Source of the DNA: Coprococcus aceti
Lineage (GTDB): Bacteria > Bacillota > Clostridia > Lachnospirales > Lachnospiraceae
Direction of reading: 5' to 3'
DNA length: 64,000 nucleotides
NCBI RefSeq assembly: GCF_025567285.1
Contig: NZ_JAOQJT010000001.1
Coordinates: 310,001-374,000, forward strand
Under the pieces are notes generated by a model. It did no database searches. It saw only the letters and a list, made by a program, of their open reading frames with translations, and was not told where the DNA came from. The position numbers were made by a program, and so were the translations under genes. Shown piece by piece: positions 36,946-45,291 of the stretch. Positions within the stretch are counted from its first letter, which is position 1. Every line of letters starts with the position of its first letter.

Positions 36946-37848
36946 TTATTTTTGTGTAGCTGATTTTTGCAGTTCCAATAATCGTTCATTTGAAATGATT
37001 TTTTCGGAAAAAGACTTTCTGATCAATTCAAAATCTGCTCCATTTGAAAAAAGACTGAGTATATTTTTCTCATCTTCCAGTCTTTTGAGTTTTTGAGATG
37101 GGGTTTCTTCCACTGTACCACCCATGATACTCACCATCCTTTCCTCATATTCATTGCCATCCGCAATATGTTTAATGATCCTGTTTATATAATTCATTAT
37201 ATCCAAAAGTTCTTCCGGTGACAATTCATTATTCTGGTAAAGTTTTGTAAGTTCGGTTCTAAAATATAACAGATCAGATAATGCAGAATCGATATTGCCC
37301 TTATTGCAGATTTCATTCTCATATCTCGTTATGTAAAATGGAATATAAGGAAACAGTCTATCAGAAATCATGTCTTCCTTGGAAATGTCCTTTAGCAAGA
37401 TATTTTTACAATCATAATTTACGGATTCCCCATTTGGAAATTTCAATGAGATCTCTGTATATAAAGGAGTATGTTCACTGCTCTTAATATATACAACTAC
37501 ATATGCAGGCATATTTAGAATAACCCTTCCGTTTTCCCAAACGGCATTATTCCGAGCAGACAGAAAAGCATATTCGGCAATTCTGATCGCCATGGTGCCA
37601 TCTTCATAGCTCTGGCATTCAATCAGGTAGGTATCACCACAAATACTCATCAATAGATCGGATTCACGTTCCTCGATTTTGTCAGTATCTGGGTTTTCGA
37701 TATAACTGTCAGTAGGTAAGATTGTTGGAACAATATTCAATGGATATGATTTGTTAAATGCTTTGTTGATCAGTGATATAAACAGACGCTTGTGATTGTA
37801 TTTTAGAGTCTTGAAAATATCATCGTAGTCATTGTTATTTTTAGGCAT
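36946..37848 (-). CDS. PD-(D/E)XK nuclease family transposase-like protein (Rpn-related)
   Basis: The 300-residue protein matches the PF12784 type: an N-terminal DDIFKTLKYNHKRLFISLIN segment, then nuclease core residues in ERESDLLMSICGDTYLIECQ (the D and E-x-Q pair) and a helical C-terminal half. Family members promote recombination and often occur in many copies per genome. Mobility by this gene alone is not established. The ATG at 37848 has AGGAGGAAGT just before it; an upstream in-frame ATG is less likely. Surrounding DNA is more AT-rich than the core genes, which fits acquired DNA. Confidence 0.8.
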   Translation of the reverse strand: MPKNNNDYDDIFKTLKYNHKRLFISLINKAFNKSYPLNIVPTILPTDSYIENPDTDKIEERESDLLMSICGDTYLIECQSYEDGTMAIRIAEYAFLSARNNAVWENGRVILNMPAYVVVYIKSSEHTPLYTEISLKFPNGESVNYDCKNILLKDISKEDMISDRLFPYIPFYITRYENEICNKGNIDSALSDLLYFRTELTKLYQNNELSPEELLDIMNYINRIIKHIADGNEYEERMVSIMGGTVEETPSQKLKRLEDEKNILSLFSNGADFELIRKSFSEKIISNERLLELQKSATQK

Positions 37849-38054
37849 ATACTTCCTCCTGTGTAAGATTGTTCCGGCCGGTAGGCACACTTTATAGCAA
37901 TAAAAACAGGAAGTCAATAGATTTAGGCAAATGCGCTTATAAAGCGCAAAAATGACGCTCAGAGTGGAATTATCGAGGAAAAATGGGGGTGATTTTACAT
38001 TTGGTAAAATGGTTTTTGAAAGAAATACTATTTGAGAAAAATAGAAATGCAGTT

Positions 38055-38084
38055 ACAAAAAGGCTGATGATGTGAGTATCAGCC
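38055..38084 (-). terminator. Terminator of ribbon-helix-helix gene
   Basis: On the minus strand GGCTGAT, a 9-base loop and ATCAGCC (plus bases 38062-38084) are followed by TTTTTGT. Confidence 0.8.
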
Positions 38085-38103
38085 ATTTTATAACTAAAAA
38101 CAT

Positions 38104-38262
38104 TTATTTTGGATGGGTCGCATCAACTTTGTTTACATAATCTTTTAATACCAGATTTATATATTGGCTGAAAGATCTGTCATCATTTTCGGCCAGTTGT
38201 TTTATTCTTTCTACTAGATCTTCATCGAGAGTAATACTTACTTTATTCTTTAATGGTTTCAT
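38104..38262 (-). CDS. Ribbon-helix-helix (CopG/Arc-like) DNA-binding protein
   Basis: A 52-residue protein with the pattern of a CopG/MetJ/Arc repressor: an N-terminal beta strand KNKVSITLDEDL, then helices VERIKQLAENDD and SFSQYINLVLKDYV. Such proteins dimerise, insert the paired strand into the major groove, and often autoregulate as antitoxins or plasmid/ICE regulators. It is transcribed away from a small helix-turn-helix gene, with three 10-bp direct repeats between them. AGGTG precedes the ATG. No partner toxin is recognised beside it. Confidence 0.8.
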   Translation of the reverse strand: MKPLKNKVSITLDEDLVERIKQLAENDDRSFSQYINLVLKDYVNKVDATHPK

Positions 38263-38315
38263 TCAATCACCTGCCTTTTTTGTAATATAGCATTGAGGTG
38301 TACTTTATATTGAAA

Positions 38316-38345
38316 AGTAGGATAAAGTATGATAAGGTAGGATAA
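38316..38345. promoter_or_regulatory. Three tandem 10-bp operator repeats
   Basis: AGTAGGATAA, AGTATGATAA and GGTAGGATAA follow each other without gaps, placing one site per helical turn. They lie in the divergent control region between the ribbon-helix-helix gene and the small helix-turn-helix gene, the expected layout for cooperative binding by the former. Confidence 0.7.
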
Positions 38346-38385
38346 AACGAAAGCGAAAATAATATACTTTTAAGGAGGGGAGAAT

Positions 38386-38550
38386 ATGTCTGAAATGGGA
38401 ACCAAAGTTGCAGCAGAATTATGGGGAGTAACCCAAAGACGAGTTCAAGACTTTTGTAGAAATACAAATGATCCACGGATAACTCAGGACAAAAAGGGTT
38501 CACCATATCATATACCGGTTAATTACCCGAATCCATTTAAAGAAAAATAA
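38386..38550 (+). CDS. Small helix-turn-helix DNA-binding protein
   Basis: A 54-residue protein (MSEMGTKVAAELWGVTQRRV, then QDFCRNTNDP and PYHIPVNYPNPFKEK) with the pattern of small excisionase/MerR-like DNA-binding proteins: a helix-turn-helix (VAAELWGVTQRRVQDFC) followed by a wing-like IxxDKKGSPYHIP. AGGAGGGG (38373-38380) gives an excellent ribosome site. It lies 15 bases before the lipoprotein gene and divergent from the ribbon-helix-helix gene. It may be a remnant or regulator of an integrated element. Confidence 0.7.
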   Translation: MSEMGTKVAAELWGVTQRRVQDFCRNTNDPRITQDKKGSPYHIPVNYPNPFKEK

Positions 38551-38565
38551 TAGGAGGAATCACAA

Positions 38566-39237
38566 ATGAGAAGATTTATAAAAAAGCAATGTATAATTAT
38601 GGCTACCTTATGTATGGCAGTGGGGGTAGTCGGATGTGGAGGTAGCAATAGCGGTAATGATGCAAAATCCGCTACTCAGGCTACAGTACAAGAAAATAAG
38701 GATGAAGCAAAAACTGTGTATAAAGAGTTGAATGATGCTGTAGAAAAGAGTACCGATGTGGCAGATGGTATTATAACTGTTTGGTATTATGGTATTTATG
38801 ATGCTGATGATGGTGAGGGAAATGGGGAGGTATTCATAAATGATTTATGTGCCAAGTTAGGGGTAGATACTCAAACATTTATTGATATAAATAACAAAAA
38901 TAACTTTTTTGAGGTTAGGCAAGGATTTGATGGATTATATCGTGTAAGAGTAGACTCATTTTCAAATGTTGTTAATTGTTATATAGAGTGTCGTAAAAAC
39001 GATGGAACATATGATGATATAAGTAAGATGCTGGATGATGCAAAGAACAGTATAAAGAATATACCAGAGTCAGCGTCATATTATTCAAAATTAAAAGAAT
39101 ACTATGTTGAGGCAAACAGTTTCTATGAGTTCTGTTTAAGTCCAACAGGTAATTATGATGATGCAGGAAATAAGGTTGAGGAATTTAGGTCGAAATGTCA
39201 GGGATATGAGTCAGATTTATCTTTTGATTTAGAATAA
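38566..39237 (+). CDS. Hypothetical lipoprotein
   Basis: Function not recognised. The signal peptide ends in a lipobox (GVVGC, Cys24), followed by a short Ser/Asn/Gly linker and an acidic roughly 190-residue domain with four Cys. AGGAGG (38552-38557) precedes the ATG. Base composition is AT-rich compared with neighbours (many TTT, AAT and ATA codons), consistent with horizontal acquisition together with the two small DNA-binding genes. A strong terminator follows. Confidence 0.8.
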   Translation: MRRFIKKQCIIMATLCMAVGVVGCGGSNSGNDAKSATQATVQENKDEAKTVYKELNDAVEKSTDVADGIITVWYYGIYDADDGEGNGEVFINDLCAKLGVDTQTFIDINNKNNFFEVRQGFDGLYRVRVDSFSNVVNCYIECRKNDGTYDDISKMLDDAKNSIKNIPESASYYSKLKEYYVEANSFYEFCLSPTGNYDDAGNKVEEFRSKCQGYESDLSFDLE

Positions 39238-39257
39238 AATATCATTTAAAGTTATGC

Positions 39258-39300
39258 ATAACCCACTTGTGAAATTCAATTGAGCAAGTGGGTTATTTTC
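39258..39300 (+). terminator. Terminator after lipoprotein gene
   Basis: ATAACCCACTTG (39258-39269) pairs with CAAGTGGGTTAT (39285-39296), followed by TTTT. Confidence 0.85.
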
Positions 39301-39394
39301 GATTCATATCGTTTTCAATTGCATTATTGGTCTTGATGTGATATTTGTACAGATAAGGACGAGGTGTTAAAACTCATGAGCGTATTGACGCAGG

Positions 39395-39487
39395 ATGAGA
39401 GATTTGAATAGGCTCAGGCTAACGGAAACAAATGAGAAACTGAACATATCAGTGGAGGAAGTCCAGAAGATAGCCGACACACTATAG
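39395..39487 (+). pseudogene. Possible remnant coding fragment (30 codons)
   Basis: A 30-codon frame (MRDLNRLRLTETNEKL, then NISVEEVQKIADTL) has the feel of a protein C-terminus. In another frame upstream, MSVLTQDERFE is interrupted by stops. I read it as a decayed gene end; no proper ribosome site is present. Confidence 0.3.
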
Positions 39488-39499
39488 GAGATGAAAAAC

Positions 39500-40147
39500 A
39501 TGCAGGTACACACACTTATATCTTCGGAAAATGGTCCGATCATCCTCTGGGTCATGTACCCACACAGGGGAGATGAACTGGAGCACACAGCGGATTCTAT
39601 CAGAGAACTGGTGGGAGAAGAACTGTTTACACTTGTTGCGATACAGATAGATGACTGGAACAGGGATCTCTCACCGTGGAGATCGGATGAGGTCGATGGA
39701 TCATTTGCCGGAGAGGCGGGACGGACACTGGATTATATAGAACATCAGGTCATACCGCAGTTGGATATTCAAAGCCGGGCGAACAGACCTCTTTATATTA
39801 TGGGATATTCGCTTGCCGGGCTTTTTGCACTTTGGGCAATGTATCAGACTGATATATTTGCCGGGTGTGCCACATGTTCAGGTTCAATGTGGTATCCGGG
39901 ATTTGTGGAATATGTAAACAGCCAGCCAACACTAGCGAATAAACAAATATACATCAGCCTCGGCGGCAAGGAATCGCGGACATCCGACAGGCTGATGTCA
40001 ACTGTTGCGGATCGGACAAAGGAGATTTGCGACCTGCTGAAGAAGGACAACGATGTGATATATGAGATAAATCCAGGTGGGCATTTTGCCGATTCCGGGA
40101 AGAGGCTGGCGAAGGCTGTGAAGTGGATAGAGAAGGCAAAAGGATAA
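39500..40147 (+). CDS. Alpha/beta-hydrolase, esterase-like
   Basis: A 215-residue cytoplasmic hydrolase of the esterase D/enterochelin-esterase-like group. The nucleophile elbow is GYSLAG (Ser), and the catalytic His is in NPGGHFADSGKRL near the C-terminus. The acid is probably the Asp or Glu in the GGKESRTSD region. ATG at 39500 is favoured because TAGGAG (39485-39490) would otherwise abut the upstream ATG at 39491. Substrate unknown. It is followed by about 200 bases with no visible feature. Confidence 0.78.
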   Translation: MQVHTLISSENGPIILWVMYPHRGDELEHTADSIRELVGEELFTLVAIQIDDWNRDLSPWRSDEVDGSFAGEAGRTLDYIEHQVIPQLDIQSRANRPLYIMGYSLAGLFALWAMYQTDIFAGCATCSGSMWYPGFVEYVNSQPTLANKQIYISLGGKESRTSDRLMSTVADRTKEICDLLKKDNDVIYEINPGGHFADSGKRLAKAVKWIEKAKG

Positions 40148-40354
40148 CAAAAAGCACAGGAGAGCACATATATACAATCGTTCACTGGCAGAACGATACG
40201 AGGCATAACATATACCGGATAGATATATATTTTTATCGGAATAGATGATAATATATGGGGCAGACATATGGAGTAGATAGATTAATGGCAGACACGATCC
40301 GGTAAGTATATGCAGCGAAAAATCAGATCGTGGTAAGCTGGAAAGAAGGGCAAC

Positions 40355-42028
40355 ATGGGTAAACAGACAAAGAAAAAGAAAAGCACAGGAGCAGCAAAGG
40401 AGATATTTGCAAAGCCCCCAGGAAGGCTCGGCAAATGGAATGCGATAGCATTTGCAGTGCTTGTTGTGGGAGAGCTTATATACTATTATGCGGCAACACC
40501 GGCGATCAATATACAGAGTACAAGTTTCTGGGTATGGATGGTCATTTCAGTTGCGCTTGTTGGCTTTTGTACGCTTGATTTCACGGTGGAGAGTAATGAT
40601 ACCAGAAGTGTCGCAACGAAAGCAACGAAACCGGCAGCATGGATAGTAGTAATAATGATAGCGGTCGGACTCATTATGGTGGCGGCGTCATCCAAACTGT
40701 TTTGTGCATCAAAGTATGCAAGTCTCATCAATATAGAGGATGGAGATTTCCAGACAGATATCCCGGAGAGCAGGCAGATAAATGACATTGCGCTGATGGA
40801 TACAAGCACAGCGAGGATCATAGGTGAGAGAGCCGTCGGTTCACTCTCGGATGTGGTCAGCCAGTACGAGGTCAGCGGCAATTACAGCACTATAGATTAT
40901 AATGGCGCGCCGATGAAAGTCGCAGCACTCAATTATGCGGGCTTCATCAAATATATGAACAACAGGAAGAACGGAATCCCGGGTTATGTTCTTGTCGATC
41001 CGGTAAAGAATGAGGCACACTATATACAGACTGAAAAGCCTATAGTGTATTCACCTTCAGCGTATTTCAACAAGAACCTGTACAGACATGTCCAGATGGC
41101 TTATCCGACATATATATTTGAAGGTTTCTATCTGGAGCTCAGTGACGATGGCAATCCATATTACATCTGTCCGGTTCTTGAGTCGCATGCAGGACTCTTC
41201 GGTGCAAAGGATGTAAAGGGCGTGGTTATATGCGATCCGTGTACGGGCGATACAGAGTATCATGAAGTCAGTGATGTTCCACACTGGGTGGACCGTGTAT
41301 ATGATGGCGACCTGGTGTGCCAGAAATACGACTGGTACGGCGAACTCTCAGGCGGCTACTGGAACAGCGTATTTGGCAATAAGGGCTGCAAGAGGACTAC
41401 GGATGATTATGGTTACAAGGTTATGGACGGCGATGTGTGGGTATATACAGGTGTCACATCGGTAAATGGTGACGAGTCCAACATAGGATTTGCTCTGATG
41501 AATCTCCGGACAGGAGAGAGCAAATATTATAAGGTGGCAGGTGCAGAGGAATACTCAGCCATGTCATCGGCAGAGGGACAGGTACAGCATCTTGGTTATA
41601 AGGCATCCTTCCCATCACTCATCAATATCAGCGGAATACCAACCTACATCATGGTCTTAAAGGACAACGGTGGCCTGGTAAAGATGTATGCACTTGTCGA
41701 TGTGGAGAAGTACAATATTGTAGCTACAGGCACTACCCAGAAGGACGCACTTGCGGCATACAACAAGCTGCTGGCAGAGAACGGACTTAAGAGTACGCAG
41801 AGCATGACGGACGATATACCAAACAGACAGATCACGGTAGCTGATATCAAATATATCAACATGGATGAGACGACATATGTGTATATCACGGATGAAAATG
41901 GCAATGTATACAAGCAGGATTTCTCAGAGAACGAGGAACTGATATTTATACAGAGCGGGGATAAAATAAAAGTATTTTATCAGGAATCAGACAACGGCAT
42001 AAATGACATAATATCTGTTGAGAGATAG
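40355..42028 (+). CDS. Membrane-anchored protein with large extracellular domain, unknown function
   Basis: The 557-residue product has a Lys-rich N-terminus, three membrane helices (about 28-46, 55-75 and 93-110) and a roughly 440-residue extracytoplasmic region of beta-rich character (repeated short YVLVDPVKNEAHYI-like strands, DPCTGDTEYHEV, NLRTGESKYYKV). Those three related phrases suggest internal repeats of a propeller-like or PepSY-like unit. I cannot name the family. GAAAGAAGGG precedes the ATG, and a strong terminator follows the stop. Confidence 0.8.
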   Translation: MGKQTKKKKSTGAAKEIFAKPPGRLGKWNAIAFAVLVVGELIYYYAATPAINIQSTSFWVWMVISVALVGFCTLDFTVESNDTRSVATKATKPAAWIVVIMIAVGLIMVAASSKLFCASKYASLINIEDGDFQTDIPESRQINDIALMDTSTARIIGERAVGSLSDVVSQYEVSGNYSTIDYNGAPMKVAALNYAGFIKYMNNRKNGIPGYVLVDPVKNEAHYIQTEKPIVYSPSAYFNKNLYRHVQMAYPTYIFEGFYLELSDDGNPYYICPVLESHAGLFGAKDVKGVVICDPCTGDTEYHEVSDVPHWVDRVYDGDLVCQKYDWYGELSGGYWNSVFGNKGCKRTTDDYGYKVMDGDVWVYTGVTSVNGDESNIGFALMNLRTGESKYYKVAGAEEYSAMSSAEGQVQHLGYKASFPSLINISGIPTYIMVLKDNGGLVKMYALVDVEKYNIVATGTTQKDALAAYNKLLAENGLKSTQSMTDDIPNRQITVADIKYINMDETTYVYITDENGNVYKQDFSENEELIFIQSGDKIKVFYQESDNGINDIISVER

Positions 42029-42044
42029 ATTTATTCACTAAATA

Positions 42045-42081
42045 AAAGCTCTCCCTGTGATAAACAGGGGGAGCTTTTTGC
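42045..42081 (+). terminator. Rho-independent terminator
   Basis: AAAGCTCTCCCTGT (42045-42058) pairs with ACAGGGGGAGCTTT (starting 42064), followed by further T residues. Confidence 0.9.
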
Positions 42082-42165
42082 ATGATAATGTGGTATTATA
42101 GAAATATCTTATTGAGAATAAATCTATATAACTGATTAATTATGATTGACAAGGAGGTTATTATC

Positions 42166-42786
42166 ATGGATAAAAAGGCGATCTACAGTTTATCATACGG
42201 GATTTTCATGTTGTCCACAAAGCTGGGCGACAAGGCAAATGGCTGCATCATCAACACCTGTATACAGGTGGCGAACAATCCAACGCGGGTTGCGATATCG
42301 GTTCTCAACACGAATTACACATGTGATCTGCTCAAGGAGAGTGGTGTGTTTGCCCTTAGTGTACTTGACGAGCAGTGTACATTTGACTCGATAAAGCACT
42401 TCGGTTTCCAGTCGGGAAGAGACGTGGACAAATTCGAAGGAATAAAGATGCCGGAGGATATCAACGGAATCCCATACATGGGCTGGTATGCCTGCGCGGT
42501 CATCAGTGGCAGGGTGGTTGAGCGTCATGACCTTGGAACACACACGTTGTTCATCGCGGAGGTGGTAGACGCAAAGACATTGTCAGACAAGGCGCCTCTC
42601 ACATATGCTGATTATCAGGCACATGTAAAGCCAAAGGCAGACAAACCTCCTAAGACAGATAAGAAGATAGTGGGATGGCGCTGCAAGATATGTAACTATG
42701 TATATGAAGGAAGTGAGCTCCCGGCAGATTATGTATGTCCTCTGTGTGGACACGGAGCAGACGACTTTGAACCTATATATGAGTAA
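42166..42786 (+). CDS. hrb: Flavin reductase-rubredoxin fusion (high-molecular-weight rubredoxin)
   Basis: The 206-residue cytoplasmic redox protein has an N-terminal FMN-binding split-barrel flavin reductase domain (about 1-150; GIFMLSTKLGDKANGCIINT, GVFALSVLDEQ, FGFQSGRDVDKF) and a C-terminal rubredoxin (about 160-206) with iron ligands CKICNYVYEG and CPLCGHGADDFE. This is the Hrb arrangement of acetogens and clostridia, which passes NAD(P)H electrons to flavodiiron proteins that reduce oxygen or NO. The ATG at 42166 follows AAGGAGG (42151-42157); an upstream in-frame ATG is less likely. No flavodiiron gene is adjacent. Confidence 0.9.
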   Translation: MDKKAIYSLSYGIFMLSTKLGDKANGCIINTCIQVANNPTRVAISVLNTNYTCDLLKESGVFALSVLDEQCTFDSIKHFGFQSGRDVDKFEGIKMPEDINGIPYMGWYACAVISGRVVERHDLGTHTLFIAEVVDAKTLSDKAPLTYADYQAHVKPKADKPPKTDKKIVGWRCKICNYVYEGSELPADYVCPLCGHGADDFEPIYE

Positions 42787-42792
42787 TGTAAG

Positions 42793-42865
42793 ATATGCCG
42801 TTATCGGCAAGAAATGAACGGCTTCAAATCTTGAAAAAGTTGATTTCTTGCCGGTAACGGCATAT
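42793..42865. repeat. 23-bp inverted repeat / long hairpin
   Basis: ATATGCCGTTATCGGCAAGAAAT (42793-42815) is the inverse of 42843-42865 with one T/G difference that still pairs in RNA. The loop is 27 bases and there is no T-run. It lies between the redox gene and the Fic gene and extends into the leader of the latter. Confidence 0.75.
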
Positions 42866-42928
42866 ACTATCTATATACAAAACACTGTGCAGATGATAAA
42901 AGCCCATTGCGTAAAAGGAGGGATTTTC

Positions 42929-43821
42929 ATGGGTTATATTTCAGTTGCAGAGACTGCAAAAAAATGGAATGTGTCAGAACGAACCGTTAGAAATTACTGC
43001 GCTCATGATAAGATTCCTGGGGCTTTTCTGACGGGAAAGACGTGGAATATACCGGATTCTGCGCAGAAACCAATGCGTCAATCTGCGGGAGAAGAGAACC
43101 GGGATCTGCTGACTGTGCTGAGAGAAGAGAAAAAAATGGAATTAAAGGTGGCATTTATCATAAGATACAGGTGGATCTCACTTACAATTCCAATCATATA
43201 GAGGGCAGCAGGCTCAGTCATGATCAGACACGGTATATATATGAGACAAATACTATAGGCGTGAGTGATCAGGCGATAAATGTTGACGATATAGTCGAGA
43301 CGACCAATCATTTCAGGTGTATAGATCTGGTGATCGATGATGCAAAGAACTTATTAAGTGAGAAAATGATAAAGGAATTGCATTTGATTCTCAAGAATGG
43401 AACTCAGGACTCACGAAAAGAATGGTTTGCGGTGGGAGATTACAAGAAAGTTCCGAATGAGGTGGGCGGTCATGATACGGCTTTGCCGGAAGAAGTTCCA
43501 GAGAAAATGAAAAATCTCCTTGCAAGATACCGCAAGCTCAATGAAAAGACACTAGATGATATTCTGGATTTTCACCATGAATTTGAAAGTATTCATCCGT
43601 TTCAAGATGGCAATGGCAGGGTTGGCAGGCTGATATTGTTCAAGGAGTGTCTGAAATATGATATAATTCCATTTATCATAGATGAAGATCTCAAATGGTA
43701 TTATTATAGAGGACTTTCAGAATGGAATAGAGAAAGAGGATATCTGCTGGATACCTGCCTTACTGCGCAGGATAAGTTTAAAAAGTACCTGGACTATTTC
43801 AGGATACAGCACAGAGATTAA
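42929..43821 (+). pseudogene. Fic family protein gene split by -1 shift at an A7 tract
   Basis: Two frames together encode one normal Fic protein. The first (ATG 42929, AGGAGGG 6 bases upstream) encodes a helix-turn-helix domain (ISVAETAKKWNVSERTVRNYC). At the A7 run 43130-43136 it passes into a short wrong frame ending at 43201, while the -1 frame continues NGIKGGIYHKIQ to the stop at 43821. The second part carries the inhibitory helix motif SNHIEG and the catalytic HPFQDGNGRVGR of AMP-transferases. One missing A, a sequencing error or ribosomal slippage would each explain it. Fic enzymes AMPylate target proteins; the HTH suggests DNA binding. Confidence 0.8.
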
Positions 43822-43837
43822 AATAATGGAGGAAATT

Positions 43838-44971
43838 ATGGACAGAGAAAGAATGATGAAGAACGTAGCAGAGATATTCAGCCGCGGTGCGGTGGAGAAG
43901 AATCTTCCGGCATGGGTAAATATGCGCCACGCCTGGAAAGCAAGTGATGCGGCGAGAGACAGAGGGCTTGAATATCCGGCAAATGTTGTACAGATAAAGA
44001 ATCTGGATTACAAAAAGGAGCTTGATGAGGTCCGTTTCAATGAGCTGATTGAAACATGGGACAAAGGTGTAGAGAGGAACATTATATTCTTTGCCGATTC
44101 CGGGGATGCCGCAGACGTGGATTCTGCAAGCTATACATCCAACAGCTACATGGATATCTGCGTTCCAATATCGTATATGACAGATGAAAACAGAAAATAT
44201 CCGGTGATAGTGAGCGTGCATGGCGGAGGTTGGTTCTATGGTGACAAGGAACTGTACAGCCACTATTGCTGCCTTCTTGCGGAGCACGGGTACGTGGTGG
44301 TGAACTTTAACTATAGATTGTCACCGCAGAACAAATATCCTGCGGCCATAGAGGATGTGGCGTATCTCATTCGGTATATCCATGAGAATGCGCAGACACT
44401 TGGAATAGACATGGATAATTTCTATATGGTCGGTGACTCGGCGGGGGCACAGCTCACGGCAAATTATTGCATCATAGCATCAAACAGCGATTACAGGGCA
44501 AAGCTTGATTTCTTCACATATGATCTACTGCCTAAGAAGGTATGCCTTAACTGTGGTGCATACAAGATGGCAGAGAGAAATGACAATATATCCGCATGGT
44601 ATCTGAGAAATGATGTGGATGATGATCAGAATAGTGACGGAAAAACAAGTTCACACGACAAAGCTGAAAAATGTGAAAGTAAGAAAATAAGCCAGGCATA
44701 TGCTGTGACGGAGGAACAGTATAAGTTGTTTATGGATCAGCTTGATTATATAAATACTGATTTCCCGGAGGCGTACCTCATGTACAGTGTAAATGATGAT
44801 CTGGCATCACATACAAAAGCGGTGGATGAGGTGCTGAACAAAGTTGGAGTTGCACATATCACAAAAGCGTATGGACAGAACAATCCTGACAGCGGCCATA
44901 TATTCCATATGAATATGTACAATCCAGAGGGAATACTCTGTAACGAGGATGAGTGTGCATTTATGAAATAA
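43838..44971 (+). CDS. Alpha/beta-hydrolase of the hormone-sensitive-lipase type
   Basis: Esterase-like protein of 377 residues with the oxyanion motif HGGGW and nucleophile motif GDSAGA, typical of the HSL/acetyl-esterase family. The C-terminal Asp and His (SVNDD, SGHIFHMN) complete a plausible triad. A polar, low-complexity insert (about residues 262-290: DDDQNSDGKTSSHDKAEKCE) interrupts the cap-to-core region. The ATG at 43838 follows GGAGG (43828-43832); an ATG overlapping the ribosome site is not used. It begins 16 bases after the Fic stop. Substrate unknown; deacetylation of sugars or small esters is common in the family. Confidence 0.85.
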   Translation: MDRERMMKNVAEIFSRGAVEKNLPAWVNMRHAWKASDAARDRGLEYPANVVQIKNLDYKKELDEVRFNELIETWDKGVERNIIFFADSGDAADVDSASYTSNSYMDICVPISYMTDENRKYPVIVSVHGGGWFYGDKELYSHYCCLLAEHGYVVVNFNYRLSPQNKYPAAIEDVAYLIRYIHENAQTLGIDMDNFYMVGDSAGAQLTANYCIIASNSDYRAKLDFFTYDLLPKKVCLNCGAYKMAERNDNISAWYLRNDVDDDQNSDGKTSSHDKAEKCESKKISQAYAVTEEQYKLFMDQLDYINTDFPEAYLMYSVNDDLASHTKAVDEVLNKVGVAHITKAYGQNNPDSGHIFHMNMYNPEGILCNEDECAFMK

Positions 44972-44980
44972 AAAAACTGT

Positions 44981-45009
44981 TTGACAACACGACATCAGAA
45001 TGCTATCCT
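44981..45009 (+). promoter_or_regulatory. Promoter of T-box/aminotransferase transcript
   Basis: TTGACA (44981-44986), 17-base spacer, TATCCT (45004-45009); close to sigma-A consensus. Confidence 0.75.
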
Positions 45010-45022
45010 AAAAATCAGATAA

Positions 45023-45291
45023 AGGCAAAGACAGGAAGGAGTACTTAAGTCACTGTCACTTCAGAGAGTAGGCGTTTGGTGCGAGCCTATAGGACACCTT
45101 AAGGAAGCAGTCCCCGAGCTGTGACCGCGAAAGTTTTCCGGGTAGTGGTCAACGGAAGGTTCCACGTTATAGGAACAACGATAGTGATGGCTGTCGGCTG
45201 AGAGCAGGAATAAGTTCCTGAATTTAGGTGGTAACACGGACAAGAAAGTTCGCCCTAAGCATATTATAAGTATGCTTAGGGCTTTTATTTT
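45023..45291 (+). promoter_or_regulatory. T-box riboswitch, apparent specifier GCA (tRNA-Ala)
   Basis: The leader shows T-box parts in order: AGTA motif (45040-45043), stem I (CTTAAG/CTTAAG, TGTC/GACA, apical TAGGC/GCCTA with AGAGAG and GGTG elements), then GGAA-GCA at the specifier position (45107-45109). A GACC/GGTC stem II and the T-box AGGTGGTAACACGG (45226-45239) follow. TGGT (45229-45232) would pair with the ACCA end of an uncharged tRNA. The terminator is GCCCTAAGCATA (45252-45263) with TATGCTTAGGGC (45271-45282) and T-run. GCA is an alanine codon and fits the downstream gene. Confidence 0.9.

Noticed and set aside
36946..37848. Complete insertion sequence at the PD-(D/E)XK transposase-like gene
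   Set aside because: I could not find terminal inverted repeats or target duplications around it; it is reported only as a gene.
39360..39490. A functional small gene before the esterase
   Set aside because: Stops interrupt the apparent upstream part and there is no ribosome site; it is listed as a possible remnant.
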